Notes: generated by a model not told the origin, from the letters alone. A stretch of 64,000 nt of DNA from Segatella copri (GCF_019249795.2 NZ_CP156891.1:1444001-1508000), one strand, 5' to 3'. Shown: positions 26,448 through 34,311, counted from the first letter of the stretch. Numbers and translations: made by a program.

Positions 26448-26480
26448 CAAAAGTACAATTTAATTTCGTAATCACCAAGG
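26448..26480 (-). promoter_or_regulatory. Promoter of the RhuM-family gene
   Basis: Minus strand TACTTTTG at 26448-26455 and CTTGG at 26476-26480, 20 nt apart. The start site would be near 26441, which excludes the ATG at 26458 and favours 26422 or 26416. Confidence 0.65.
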
Positions 26481-26603
26481 ATTTAAGAGAAAAAATGCAT
26501 TTATTAACCTATACTTGGCTTATGGCTAAACATTACAACACACAAAATGATTCTGCTTCCTTATCTGCTTTTTTTCTTCTATGTTCATAACGTAAGTTTT
26601 TTT

Positions 26604-26692
26604 TTCGACTCCCCTGTCCCCCTCTTGCGAAGAGAGGGGGGGGGCCTTAACCCACTCCCAAGCCCTCGCCATGGTTGTGCGGGATGGGACCG
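26604..26692 (+). repeat. Dispersed repeat, copy 2
   Basis: Same sequence as 25158-25219 joined to 25295-25328 without the internal insertion, direct orientation. It contains a GC-rich hairpin (CCCCCTCTTGCGAAGAG, then a G-run). With copy 1 it brackets the RhuM gene, so the gene may have moved as a unit or been inserted between repeats. Confidence 0.75.
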
Positions 26693-26709
26693 CTTGGCTG
26701 TTATGGGGA

Positions 26710-26986
26710 TCAGCGCTTACGTCCTTTACCAAATAATTCAGAATGTGAACCTAAACGAACTAATTCTATTGCATTATTGTTCTTATCAAACCAAATCAAA
26801 AGTGTATCATTTTCTATATGGCATTCCATATAGTTCTTCCAGTTGCCTTTCAAAGAATGGGGATTATATTCTTCCGGTATCTGATTGCCTTCTGCCAAAA
26901 GCTTAACTATCCCCATAAGCGTTTCTACAAATTCTTTATCATTCTTAAACTTTCTTGAACTGCGAGGTCTTTCGAATTTCTTTCAT
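26710..26986 (-). pseudogene. YafQ/RelE-type toxin, frameshifted
   Basis: The downstream frame encodes the body of a YafQ-type mRNA interferase: KLLAEGNQIPEEYNPHSLKG, NYMECHIENDTLLIWF, LVRLGSHSELFG, including the catalytic-region histidines. The expected N-terminus (MKEIRKTSQFKK) is encoded from the ATG at 26986 in another frame. That frame meets a stop at 26945-26947, so a one-base indel near 26947-26955 separates them. Without the N-terminal strand the toxin is probably inactive. The ATG lies 5 bp after the antitoxin stop, the normal operon order. A sequencing error is the alternative. Confidence 0.7.
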
Positions 26987-26991
26987 AAACC

Positions 26992-27231
26992 CTATTCCTC
27001 CATTGATGCCATGAAACTTTCTAAGCTATCTACTCGAACTACTCCCGCATCATGGCCACTCTCAGCATCTTTCATTGCTGCCAAAGTTTCTGCGTTTGGA
27101 ACATCTTCCAAAGCAGCACTCCTTGAAACTGGGGAGTCTGAAACTATTTTAACGCCTCTCATAAGAGAGAGGACATTCTTTAATTTCTCCAACAAAGATG
27201 GACTATCTATCTGTAATGTTAACTGTGCCAT
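26992..27231 (-). CDS. RelB/DinJ-type antitoxin
   Basis: A 79-residue antitoxin-like protein upstream of the frameshifted YafQ-type toxin. It begins with a beta-type MAQLTLQID segment, and the C-terminus NAETLAAMKDAESGHDAGVV is the toxin-binding pattern seen in Bacteroidales RelB partners. It has a perfect promoter, so it remains expressed even though its toxin looks broken. RelB antitoxins also repress their own operon. Confidence 0.8.
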   Translation of the reverse strand: MAQLTLQIDSPSLLEKLKNVLSLMRGVKIVSDSPVSRSAALEDVPNAETLAAMKDAESGHDAGVVRVDSLESFMASMEE

Positions 27232-27253
27232 AACTTCTATATTTAATTCGCAG

Positions 27254-27285
27254 CAAAGATAAGGGTCTTCTGTGAAACCACCAAA
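27254..27285 (-). promoter_or_regulatory. Promoter of the toxin-antitoxin operon
   Basis: Minus strand TATCTTTG at 27254-27261 and TTTG at 27282-27285, exactly 20 nt apart, a full match to the Bacteroidales consensus. The start site would be ~27247, 16 nt before the antitoxin ATG. Confidence 0.75.
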
Positions 27286-27306
27286 TTTTTGGGGGAGTTT
27301 TTACAA

Positions 27307-28017
27307 CTACTCTTCTACAACTTCGAAGTCTTCTTTATGCACGCCACGGATAGCTACAGCTCGTCCACCGAAGTCGAAGACGAGCTGGCGGTCACGGTCT
27401 ATGCGGACAATGTAGCCTTCATAGTCTTTGAATGGTCCTGAAAGGACACGCAACTTCACGTGGTCTTTGGCAAACTTCTCAAAATCATCACGAAGGAATG
27501 TAACCTGCTCCGGATGGGTCTTCATCACATTCATAAAGGGCTGCATGATGGAGTCCTTGATGGATGCAGGTCGTCCTAAACTGCGGTCTTTGACTAAATG
27601 AAATTGGGGAAAATAATCTGCAAGAAATTCTTGTAGGTCCTTCACCGTACCTTGCAAGAAGACAAGTCCGCTGACAGATTGCTCCAAAGTCTTTTTCACT
27701 CCTTGTTGCTTTTCTTCATCCTTGTAGGAATAGCGAAGGGTTTTATGAATGAAATAAGGTTGTTTGGTATTTTTCTCGTCAGCATTAAATTTTTCAAGCC
27801 ATTTTTCCATCCCTTTAGCTGCCATGTGAAGAATAAAAATATAACTCCATGAAGTGGGGTTGGTGGAAGGGTCTTCATTCTTTTTGATCCGTTTACGTCG
27901 GGATATTCCTTCTACACTCGGATCCGAAAGTCTTTCAGCCCCGATAACGTGGATGCCCTTTGGTAAGCGTTTGCTTACGTCGGCTGTAGAAGGTGAATTC
28001 AAGCAATCCTGCGTCAT
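27307..28017 (-). CDS. UpxY-type NusG-like transcription antiterminator
   Basis: A 236-residue specialised NusG paralogue. Residues ~55-150 form the NGN domain (SWSYIFILHMAAKGMEKWLEKF ... SGLVFLQGTVKDLQEFLADY). The end is a KOW domain (VKLRVLSGPFKDYEGYIVRI, then GGRAVAIRGVHKEDFEVVEE). In Bacteroides such proteins are the first gene of each capsule locus and let RNA polymerase read through that long operon. The ~50-residue N-terminal extension is unusual. It is the first minus-strand gene downstream of the invertible segment, which strongly suggests it is controlled by it. No upxZ-like inhibitor gene is visible. Confidence 0.85.
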   Translation of the reverse strand: MTQDCLNSPSTADVSKRLPKGIHVIGAERLSDPSVEGISRRKRIKKNEDPSTNPTSWSYIFILHMAAKGMEKWLEKFNADEKNTKQPYFIHKTLRYSYKDEEKQQGVKKTLEQSVSGLVFLQGTVKDLQEFLADYFPQFHLVKDRSLGRPASIKDSIMQPFMNVMKTHPEQVTFLRDDFEKFAKDHVKLRVLSGPFKDYEGYIVRIDRDRQLVFDFGGRAVAIRGVHKEDFEVVEE

Positions 28018-28088
28018 ATTCTCGTTCTACTTTATGTCCTCAGCTGCAACCATACATGATGGTTGTGGAAGCCTGGTCCATTTCTTAT

Positions 28089-28102
28089 GATTATGCATAA
28101 TC
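28089..28102. promoter_or_regulatory. 14-bp perfect palindrome in the upxY leader
   Basis: GATTATGCATAATC is its own reverse complement. It lies 72 bp upstream of the upxY start and outside the inverted repeats, so it keeps its position in both promoter orientations. Possible operator for a dimeric regulator. Confidence 0.35.
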
Positions 28103-28165
28103 TTAGTATAATGAGTATTAGCCATACAGCCTCTACACATGTAGCTTTATTTTACATCATTTGCG

Positions 28166-28356
28166 CTTTCTTCTTAGAAAAGTGCAACAACTGCCGAAAT
28201 AAGTGCAAATCTGCCATTTACAGGAATACCCTAGGCAGATTTGCTAAACATTTGTGTTAATTTTTGGGGAAGGACACAGAAAATATAAAAAATGGACACG
28301 TAATCCAACTATTTTTCGTACTTTTGTAACCAAATTACTCTCTTCTAAGAAGAAAG
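28166..28356. other. Probable invertible promoter segment (phase-variation switch)
   Basis: CTTTCTTCTTAGAA at 28166-28179 is exactly repeated as its reverse complement at 28343-28356, with partial matching continuing outside (GCG) and inside. The ~163 bp between contains one exact -7 box, on the plus strand, i.e. pointing away from upxY. It also holds an 11-bp inverted repeat, GCAAATCTGCC (28205-28215) with GGCAGATTTGC (28234-28244). A tyrosine recombinase gene ends 62 bp away. Invertible promoters of this size drive capsule operons in Bacteroides. Inversion here would place the promoter facing upxY. The remainder of 28018-28417 is upxY leader and the integrase terminator. Confidence 0.7.
28319..28326 (+). 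promoter_or_regulatory. -7 box inside the invertible segment (OFF orientation)
   Basis: TACTTTTG, exact TAnnTTTG, 17 nt inside the right repeat. The -33 region (near 28293-28298, TGGACA) is a poor match. Transcription would start near 28333 and run out through the right repeat, antisense to the recombinase gene. No CAAAnnTA (minus-strand box) occurs in the segment. Confidence 0.6.
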
Positions 28357-28370
28357 AGCGAAGTTTGCTA

Positions 28371-28404
28371 AAAATTTTACCCCATCATTCCGAAATGGGG
28401 TAAA
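28371..28404 (-). terminator. Terminator of the tyrosine recombinase gene
   Basis: TTTACCCCAT (28376-28385) pairs with ATGGGGTAAA (28395-28404). On the minus strand the stem is followed by a T-rich run (28371-28378). It lies just past the recombinase stop and insulates it from the switch. It would also stop OFF-orientation plus-strand transcripts only weakly. Confidence 0.7.
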
Positions 28405-28417
28405 CATAACGATTTGT

Positions 28418-29638
28418 TTACAACTCTTTTGAGATCGTTTTTATAATCCGCTTGTTGGCTTCATTGATGGTTGCTACGTCTAATGACTGCAAGTAAATCT
28501 GTGTGGTCTTATAGGAGTTGTGTCCCATGCCCTGGCTGATGGTGGCTATTGGGATGTTCATGTGCAAGGCTACGCTTGCCCATGTGTGGCGTGCCACATA
28601 GGTGGTGAGTGGTATCTTCAAACCTACCATTTCACCGATTTTCTTCAGGTTGTAGTTGGTGTTGTGCTCCACTTTGCGGTATGCCGTGTATGGAGAGGAT
28701 TCCTTGCCTGTCAAGATGGGTAGCAGATAAGGGGAGTTCTTGGTTTGTTTGGCGTATTTGTCGATGATGGCTTGCATTGGCTTCATCCACTCGATATTGA
28801 GGTTTTGGTGGGTTTTGCGACGGTTGTAGCTCACCATACTACATTTCAAGTCTGTCTTCTTCAGGAACGCCATATCTACGAATGCCATGCCTCGGAGATA
28901 GAAGCTGAGCAGGAACAGGTCTCGTGCCTTGTCAAGGGAGGAACCTGTTGGCAAGTCCAGGTTTTCTATCTTGCGAATATCCTTTACAGAGATGGCTCGT
29001 TTGGCAGTTCTCACGTTAGCGGTCTGCACGTGAGCAAAGATATCATTGGCTGGCGCATGGCCTGTTTCCACTGCCTTGTTGTAGAATGTGCGCAGGGTTC
29101 GCAGATAGAAGGACACGGTGTTTTGTCCGACACCTCTATTCCATAGCCATGCCTGATACATTTCCATCATCTCGCTGGTCATCTGGGAGAAGGTGAGGTC
29201 TTCGTGATGACGAAACTCCATAAATCTGTTGGCGGCACTGACATAGTTGCTCTTGGTGCCGATGCACTGCATCTGCTCCTTCTTGGCTATCTGTTGGCGG
29301 AAGAAGGTAAAGACGCTCTGGCAGGGTGACAGCTGCTGTATCTCTTTGTCTATGTCGTCAATGGTATAAGGGATGCCCTCGGCATCCTTATCACGGATGA
29401 TACGCTGCATCTGTTTCATCTCCCAATCTATCTGCGACTGGATGAGCTGTAGATGCGCCTGTCGGTTGTTGCGGTTAGAAACAATGATAGCCGACTTCTT
29501 GTCGTTCCACTCGTCCGGAAAGACATGATAGTCGGTGCTGATCCAGCGCAAGTTGCGCTGGTGAATGAGGTGATAATACAATGTGCCTTCCTTTCCTGGC
29601 ACCGAGGATGCTCTGAATTTTACTTTTACTGTTGCCAT
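28418..29638 (-). CDS. Tyrosine recombinase (site-specific integrase)
   Basis: A 406-residue tyrosine recombinase. Residues 110-215 are the SAM-like core-binding domain. The catalytic domain shows FYLRGMAFVDMAFL (first Arg, ~252), NRRKTHQ (Lys region, ~274), TYVARHTWASVAL (~347, the R-H pair) and GHNSYKTTQIYLQSL (His and Tyr nucleophile, ~375-388). The N-terminal arm-binding domain is of the Bacteroidales type. Its position beside the inverted-repeat promoter segment makes it the prime candidate for the local invertase. It could alternatively be the integrase of a decayed mobile element. No tRNA attachment site is seen nearby. Confidence 0.9.
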   Translation of the reverse strand: MATVKVKFRASSVPGKEGTLYYHLIHQRNLRWISTDYHVFPDEWNDKKSAIIVSNRNNRQAHLQLIQSQIDWEMKQMQRIIRDKDAEGIPYTIDDIDKEIQQLSPCQSVFTFFRQQIAKKEQMQCIGTKSNYVSAANRFMEFRHHEDLTFSQMTSEMMEMYQAWLWNRGVGQNTVSFYLRTLRTFYNKAVETGHAPANDIFAHVQTANVRTAKRAISVKDIRKIENLDLPTGSSLDKARDLFLLSFYLRGMAFVDMAFLKKTDLKCSMVSYNRRKTHQNLNIEWMKPMQAIIDKYAKQTKNSPYLLPILTGKESSPYTAYRKVEHNTNYNLKKIGEMVGLKIPLTTYVARHTWASVALHMNIPIATISQGMGHNSYKTTQIYLQSLDVATINEANKRIIKTISKEL

Positions 29639-29770
29639 AATACTTTAATTTAAATGGGTGAATTATTGTTTGCCATTTATTAAAGCATCGGCATGACCAA
29701 GTATATAATGTGTAAAAGTAGATGAAGTGAAGTGCTTTTGGTGATATTACCTATTATAGGTATAAACAAT

Positions 29771-29803
29771 AAGAAGGGCAGAGTGTTTAGCTTTGCCCTT
29801 CTT
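29771..29803 (-). terminator. Hairpin after the subtilisin-like gene
   Basis: AAGAAGGGCA (29771-29780) pairs with TGCCCTTCTT (29794-29803). On the minus strand it is followed by ATTGTTTAT, a weak T-rich tail. It lies 20 bp past the protease stop. Confidence 0.6.
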
Positions 29804-29822
29804 CAATGTCTTATGGAGTATA

Positions 29823-32222
29823 TTACACTTCTTGTGCAATAGGTACTCCTATACGATTGCTAATTGCTGTTTCTACAGCGTTGTATATGTCTGTCTCTTT
29901 GGTTTCTATTGAAACTATGAGAGAATAGGGAACAGAATTGTCCACATTGTCCAGTTTCCTTTCTTTCCACCATCCTTGACCTGGAAATACTACTATCTTG
30001 TCCATTTCAGCCAAGTCTGCTGCAGAACATTCAATCCAGTCGGATTGTACAGTGCCTCTTTCTCGCTTTTGCTGTTTCACGTTCCATCTGGTTGCATCGT
30101 TTTGGGTGGTCTTTTCTCCTTCTTGCCTGTTCCTACGACACAGAAACTCTTCTTCTGTTTCTGTTGCTGTCTTTAGGTCAAAGTGCAATGTAGCAGATGG
30201 GTAGCGGTACTTACTTGTCCTTCCGGCATAGCCAGGGGATGGCTTCACATAATATGATAAGGTGATGCGGATTCTTACGTATTCGTCTCCCATATCTTCC
30301 AACAGTTCTTTTGGCCATGGCAAATCGTAGTAGTGCATCTTGCCATATATGTTGCCACTGTCACCTTGTGTGTAGGGCTCCAGTTGATTCTCAAAAATAT
30401 AAGTGGCGCATTTTTCGTTGCTATATACGGCTGCGTTCTCATCTGGAACGCCGTATCCGCAGAGTGTCATACGCTCTTCAACGTTATTTATACGCATCAT
30501 TTCATCTGTCCATCGAGCAGAATGCACCATCAAGCCTCGGATGGAGAGCATTGACAGTTGCGGATTCTCCACTTTTATCTGTGCGGCAAGCCTTGCCGCC
30601 AATCCTGTAGCAGCACTTGTCGCATTGAAAGGTTCCAATGGCTCTTCTTGCTCATTGCTGGTTGTTACAAGACTCAGGTCGCTATGTGAGGTTTCTCTGA
30701 GCAAGTCATGATAAGCTACATTTCCTCCTTCCATCACAATTTCTGGCTTATTGCGCTTCTCATGCCATGGGTATGAGCTACATGAATATGGCGATACACC
30801 ACCTGGGGCTGCCAATGGCTTGAAACTCTCATCGCCTACAAGAGTCTTTTCGGTATAGGCCCCTACAGTTAGGGCATTCCAAGCCTGTGCAGGGCTCTGC
30901 ACTGCGTTTGCCTTACAGGATTCTATATAGTTGTTATGATCTACATCGGGTGTCTGAATGTTTCCTGCAGAAACCAAAACCAATCTGTCACATTGCCCCT
31001 GATGGTAGATGCTTTCATCAAGTGCTGCAGAACTGGAGGTGGCTATGCCGTTGTAGGCGCTTTCGTCTGTAATGGCCATGCATAGAATGGATGCACCCAT
31101 ATCCGAAGCTTTGCCTATGGCTTCTTCTATGACTGCTCCATAAAATTCCTTTGGTGTTTCATACCCAGCCTCGTAAATTTTAACCGACGACAGTGCATGA
31201 TGTACAGCTACTGGTGTTTCTCGTTGGTAGGCAATATTTGTCAAGTCACCAAGCAGGGCTAATCCTGCCATACCAGTGCCATGGTCTGTCTTGTCTGTTG
31301 CTTCCAGTACACCAATGGCTACATCCATTCGCTCGTCTGGTAGTGCTGGCTTTAATAGTTCGTGTGCATTGTTCACACCCGAATCCAATATGCCGACTAT
31401 TACATCCGCATCTTCGTCGTAGGTAATTTCTCCTTTGATGAGTTCACTCCATTCTCTTTTCTCGGGGTTGCTGCTTGTCAGAATGGACGGCTTATGATAG
31501 GGGCGGATGCCTTCAATATATCCCAGCGACAGTGGCAGGGTGCAGAGTTGTTGCTTGGTTGACTTAATCAACCATACATCAACACCATCAAAAAGCAAAG
31601 GCTCTGCCATCTTCTCTATGCCCAGTTGATGCAAAGTGTTCTCTATGCGCTCTTGGCTGTTTTCTTTGCTATGGCTCATCCACAATTCGTAAATGTATGA
31701 GCCTTCTTCTGGTATTGTGTCAAATTCTTCCGCTGACACGTAGAGTGTGCGAATGTCTGTTGCTTCTACACCATTGATAGGGGCGATCAACCTTTCATTG
31801 CATGGCTTTCCCTTTGCTGTGTTCTTGGAAGAATAGTCGTCAACTTTATTTTTAAGCCAATCCTTCTTGTCCTTCTTTACATATACAGTAACGTCAACGT
31901 CATTATCTTCTCCGTTGTCAGTTACTTTCATGATGGTTGCTCCTTTTGGACTGTCTTGTTTGCCCAAAGAATCTGGTATGAAACTTTTGTCCATTTTCAA
32001 ATCGACATAGATTCCGTTAGCCACAGGCTGTCCTTGTTTTTCTCTTTCTTCCAAATGAGTAACAATCTGATTAACCACAGCTACGTATTGCTCCTTTACC
32101 ATACTTGCTTGTGCAGCTCTGTCTTTTGAAGGAAGGGTATGACCGTCAAAGCCCTGTTTCTGTGGTGAGAAGCCACGGGCTTCGGCTATATTGTTGCTTA
32201 AAAAGAAATGTTTCTTATGCAT
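29823..32222 (-). CDS. ietS: Subtilisin-like serine protease (IetS-type)
   Basis: A 799-residue cytoplasmic S8 peptidase (no signal peptide). The catalytic triad is visible: IVGILDSGVNNAHE (Asp, ~285), DHGTGMAGLALLG (His, ~316) and NATSAATGLAARLAAQ (Ser, ~535), with the oxyanion-hole LVLVSAGN near 416. It is paired with an AAA ATPase gene 13 bp upstream. The AAA plus subtilase pair matches the ietAS module, first described as a plasmid stability locus and later shown to give phage defence. The long N-terminal part (1-270) probably contacts the ATPase. The symbol is assigned by architecture. Confidence 0.8.
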   Translation of the reverse strand: MHKKHFFLSNNIAEARGFSPQKQGFDGHTLPSKDRAAQASMVKEQYVAVVNQIVTHLEEREKQGQPVANGIYVDLKMDKSFIPDSLGKQDSPKGATIMKVTDNGEDNDVDVTVYVKKDKKDWLKNKVDDYSSKNTAKGKPCNERLIAPINGVEATDIRTLYVSAEEFDTIPEEGSYIYELWMSHSKENSQERIENTLHQLGIEKMAEPLLFDGVDVWLIKSTKQQLCTLPLSLGYIEGIRPYHKPSILTSSNPEKREWSELIKGEITYDEDADVIVGILDSGVNNAHELLKPALPDERMDVAIGVLEATDKTDHGTGMAGLALLGDLTNIAYQRETPVAVHHALSSVKIYEAGYETPKEFYGAVIEEAIGKASDMGASILCMAITDESAYNGIATSSSAALDESIYHQGQCDRLVLVSAGNIQTPDVDHNNYIESCKANAVQSPAQAWNALTVGAYTEKTLVGDESFKPLAAPGGVSPYSCSSYPWHEKRNKPEIVMEGGNVAYHDLLRETSHSDLSLVTTSNEQEEPLEPFNATSAATGLAARLAAQIKVENPQLSMLSIRGLMVHSARWTDEMMRINNVEERMTLCGYGVPDENAAVYSNEKCATYIFENQLEPYTQGDSGNIYGKMHYYDLPWPKELLEDMGDEYVRIRITLSYYVKPSPGYAGRTSKYRYPSATLHFDLKTATETEEEFLCRRNRQEGEKTTQNDATRWNVKQQKRERGTVQSDWIECSAADLAEMDKIVVFPGQGWWKERKLDNVDNSVPYSLIVSIETKETDIYNAVETAISNRIGVPIAQEV

Positions 32223-32235
32223 ATAGTTCCATTAT

Positions 32236-33195
32236 TTAGCTGGTTTGACGATTTAACTGCTGACGCATATTCACTATGGTCTGAACCAGTGGAAGGTCTA
32301 TCTTCCTGTCATTAAGTAGGGATTCCTTAAATATGTCTGAACAAACCATCTTGATTTCGGCATGACTCATGCCATCAAACAAGGGCTCTACAGATGAGAA
32401 ATCCAAATCCTTTGCGGTATAGAGATATTCACGCAGCAATGCTAATCGCTGTTCTCTATCTGGCAATTTATACTCTATGACATCATCAAATCGCCTAAAC
32501 ATGGCTTTATCTATTGATTCTATGCTATTGGTGGCAGCTATGATAAAACTATCAGAATCATCTCGCTCCAACAGTTGTAGGAACGTGTTGAGTATTCTTC
32601 GTTGTTCGCCAACTTCGTTGTCCATTCCTCGCTGAGAACCGATGGCGTCAAATTCGTCAAACAGATATACAGCTGGTACTTCGTTGATAAAATCAAAGAT
32701 TCTACCTAGTTTCTGACCTGTTTCTCCCATGAACTTGGTCACAACTTTTTCAGTTCGCACAACAAAGAATGGCAAATTGAATTCTTTTGCAAGGGCACTG
32801 GCTGTCATCGTCTTTCCTGTTCCCGATGCTCCATACAATAGGAGCTTTCGGCGATTTGCCAATCCGTACTTACTTAGGGTTTCTTTCTTTAGATATTCTT
32901 TGATGACTCTGTCCAGTTTCTCTTTCAACTCCTGACTGAGTACCAGACTTGTCATGTCATCATAGGTATCTACTTGCAGCAGCAAGTCATCTATATCCTT
33001 GTTTTTAGACACCAAACGTACCGTACCCAAGGATGTTTTCTTTTGGTTGAGCAATTCTTGTATGGTACGTGCTACTATGGCATGACCACTCCTTGCCTCC
33101 ACAGCGGAAATCTGCAGGGCAACCTTTCTGAATTGCGTATCATCGTTGTTCAGATGATTTCGTATCAGAGATAATATTTGATCAGCTGTAGCCAT
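32236..33195 (-). CDS. ietA: AAA+ ATPase (IetA-type)
   Basis: A 319-residue classical AAA ATPase: Walker A YGASGTGKTMTASALA near residue 119, Walker B VYLFDEFDAIG near 175, sensor-1 FIIAATNS near 217 and an arginine-finger MFRRFDDVIEY near 231. The N-terminal ~90 residues are a helical adaptor. It is cotranscribed with the subtilisin-like protease. In ietAS the ATPase is thought to control protease activity. An exact TATTTTTG box lies 31 bp upstream of the start. Confidence 0.8.
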   Translation of the reverse strand: MATADQILSLIRNHLNNDDTQFRKVALQISAVEARSGHAIVARTIQELLNQKKTSLGTVRLVSKNKDIDDLLLQVDTYDDMTSLVLSQELKEKLDRVIKEYLKKETLSKYGLANRRKLLLYGASGTGKTMTASALAKEFNLPFFVVRTEKVVTKFMGETGQKLGRIFDFINEVPAVYLFDEFDAIGSQRGMDNEVGEQRRILNTFLQLLERDDSDSFIIAATNSIESIDKAMFRRFDDVIEYKLPDREQRLALLREYLYTAKDLDFSSVEPLFDGMSHAEIKMVCSDIFKESLLNDRKIDLPLVQTIVNMRQQLNRQTS

Positions 33196-33225
33196 TTTTC
33201 TGTTTATTTACATTTTTTGCTATGC

Positions 33226-33233
33226 AAAAATAT
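33226..33233 (-). promoter_or_regulatory. -7 box of the ietAS pair
   Basis: Minus strand TATTTTTG, exact TAnnTTTG, 31 bp before the AAA ATPase start. No clear -33 element. Confidence 0.45.
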
Positions 33234-33418
33234 GATTTTTTTTCCAGATTCACGAATTTTCACCTTGCAATAGACGTATATTTACGTTTTTTTATTACGT
33301 TTGTCGCAATTTTATTACAAATATGCGTATTTTTGCTATATTGGCATTGTTTTATATCTGGCGATGACTAATATAGCAACGTTAGCACCAAGCATACCAC
33401 AACTATGCTATTTTTCAT

Positions 33419-33477
33419 CTGCCACACTCATATTCCTGGCAGTTTTTTTCTTTTTCTCATAAATTGTGAGTACTTTT
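33419..33477 (+). promoter_or_regulatory. Plus-strand hairpin/T-run followed by an orphan promoter box
   Basis: CTGCCA (33419-33424) and TGGCAG (33437-33442) with a seven-T run look like a small plus-strand terminator. An exact TACTTTTG box follows at 33470-33477, then an A-rich leader and an ATG at 33544 that runs straight into the antisense of the ZIP gene. No real plus-strand gene follows. It may be left from a deleted gene or make an antisense RNA. The rest of 33196-33558 is featureless. Confidence 0.35.
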
Positions 33478-33558
33478 GCAGAAGATTTACAAGTGGGATC
33501 CTCAATTACAGGCAAGACGAATCTACAAACATAAATAAGAGAGATGGGAAAAAGAAGA

Positions 33559-34311
33559 TTATACATATTTCTCCATCAACACAAAGGTGATGAAACCCAG
33601 GAGAAGGGCGTAGGTGGCTTGCTTCTGAAAGCCATGGGCATGGGTTTCGGGAATCATCTCATCGCTCGTTACATAGAGCATGGCGCCACCGGCAAAACCC
33701 AACATCACGGGGAGGAAGGTGGAAGAGGCTGAACCCAAGCCGAAACCTAACAGAATGCCTACCACTTCGAGCAAAGCGATGAAAATGGAAATGAAGAAGG
33801 TACGGACTGCTGTAACGCCTGCCATCATCAAGGGAGCGATGATGACCATTCCCTCGGGGATGTTCTGCAAGGCGATGCCGAAGGAAACACCCCACTCCGT
33901 TGCGCCTTCTGCTGAGCAGACGCTCACTCCTGCTGCCATGCCCTCGGGCAGTTTGTGCAGGGCTATCGCCATCACAAAAAGCATCACATGACTGAGCCTG
34001 GCATTGTTGCGATGCTCCTCGGGGTCTAGTCCCGTGATGTGATGAAGATGGGGAGTTACCAGATCTAGCACATTCAGAAACAGGGCTCCTGCCATTACGC
34101 CGATTACTACCAGCCACCAAAGACTGGTCTGTTCGAAGGCTGGCACTATCAGTCCCAACGTGGAAGCTGCCAGCATGATTCCGGCACAATATCCCAATAC
34201 GGCGTCGTTCCATTTATGAGGCAACTCCTTGACGAAGAATCCCAAAATGGCACCTATAATCGTGGCACCGCAAAGCCCGGCGGCACTAATTAATACATTT
34301 GTCATAATCAA
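33559..34311 (-). CDS. ZIP-family metal transporter
   Basis: A 250-residue inner-membrane transporter with about eight helices, importing Zn2+ or related divalent metals. The metal-binding helix 4 motif HKLPEGMAAG lies near residue 118 and the helix 5 motif LQNIPEGMVI near 149. A short acidic/His loop with HLHHITGLDPEEHRNN sits near 88-103. Single gene. It is the first core gene to the right of the defence and capsule region. Confidence 0.92.
   Translation of the reverse strand: MIMTNVLISAAGLCGATIIGAILGFFVKELPHKWNDAVLGYCAGIMLAASTLGLIVPAFEQTSLWWLVVIGVMAGALFLNVLDLVTPHLHHITGLDPEEHRNNARLSHVMLFVMAIALHKLPEGMAAGVSVCSAEGATEWGVSFGIALQNIPEGMVIIAPLMMAGVTAVRTFFISIFIALLEVVGILLGFGLGSASSTFLPVMLGFAGGAMLYVTSDEMIPETHAHGFQKQATYALLLGFITFVLMEKYV

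Noticed and set aside
33544..33732. 62-codon plus-strand frame with an upstream promoter box
   Set aside because: Mostly antisense to the ZIP gene and without family features. Only the promoter was kept as an observation.
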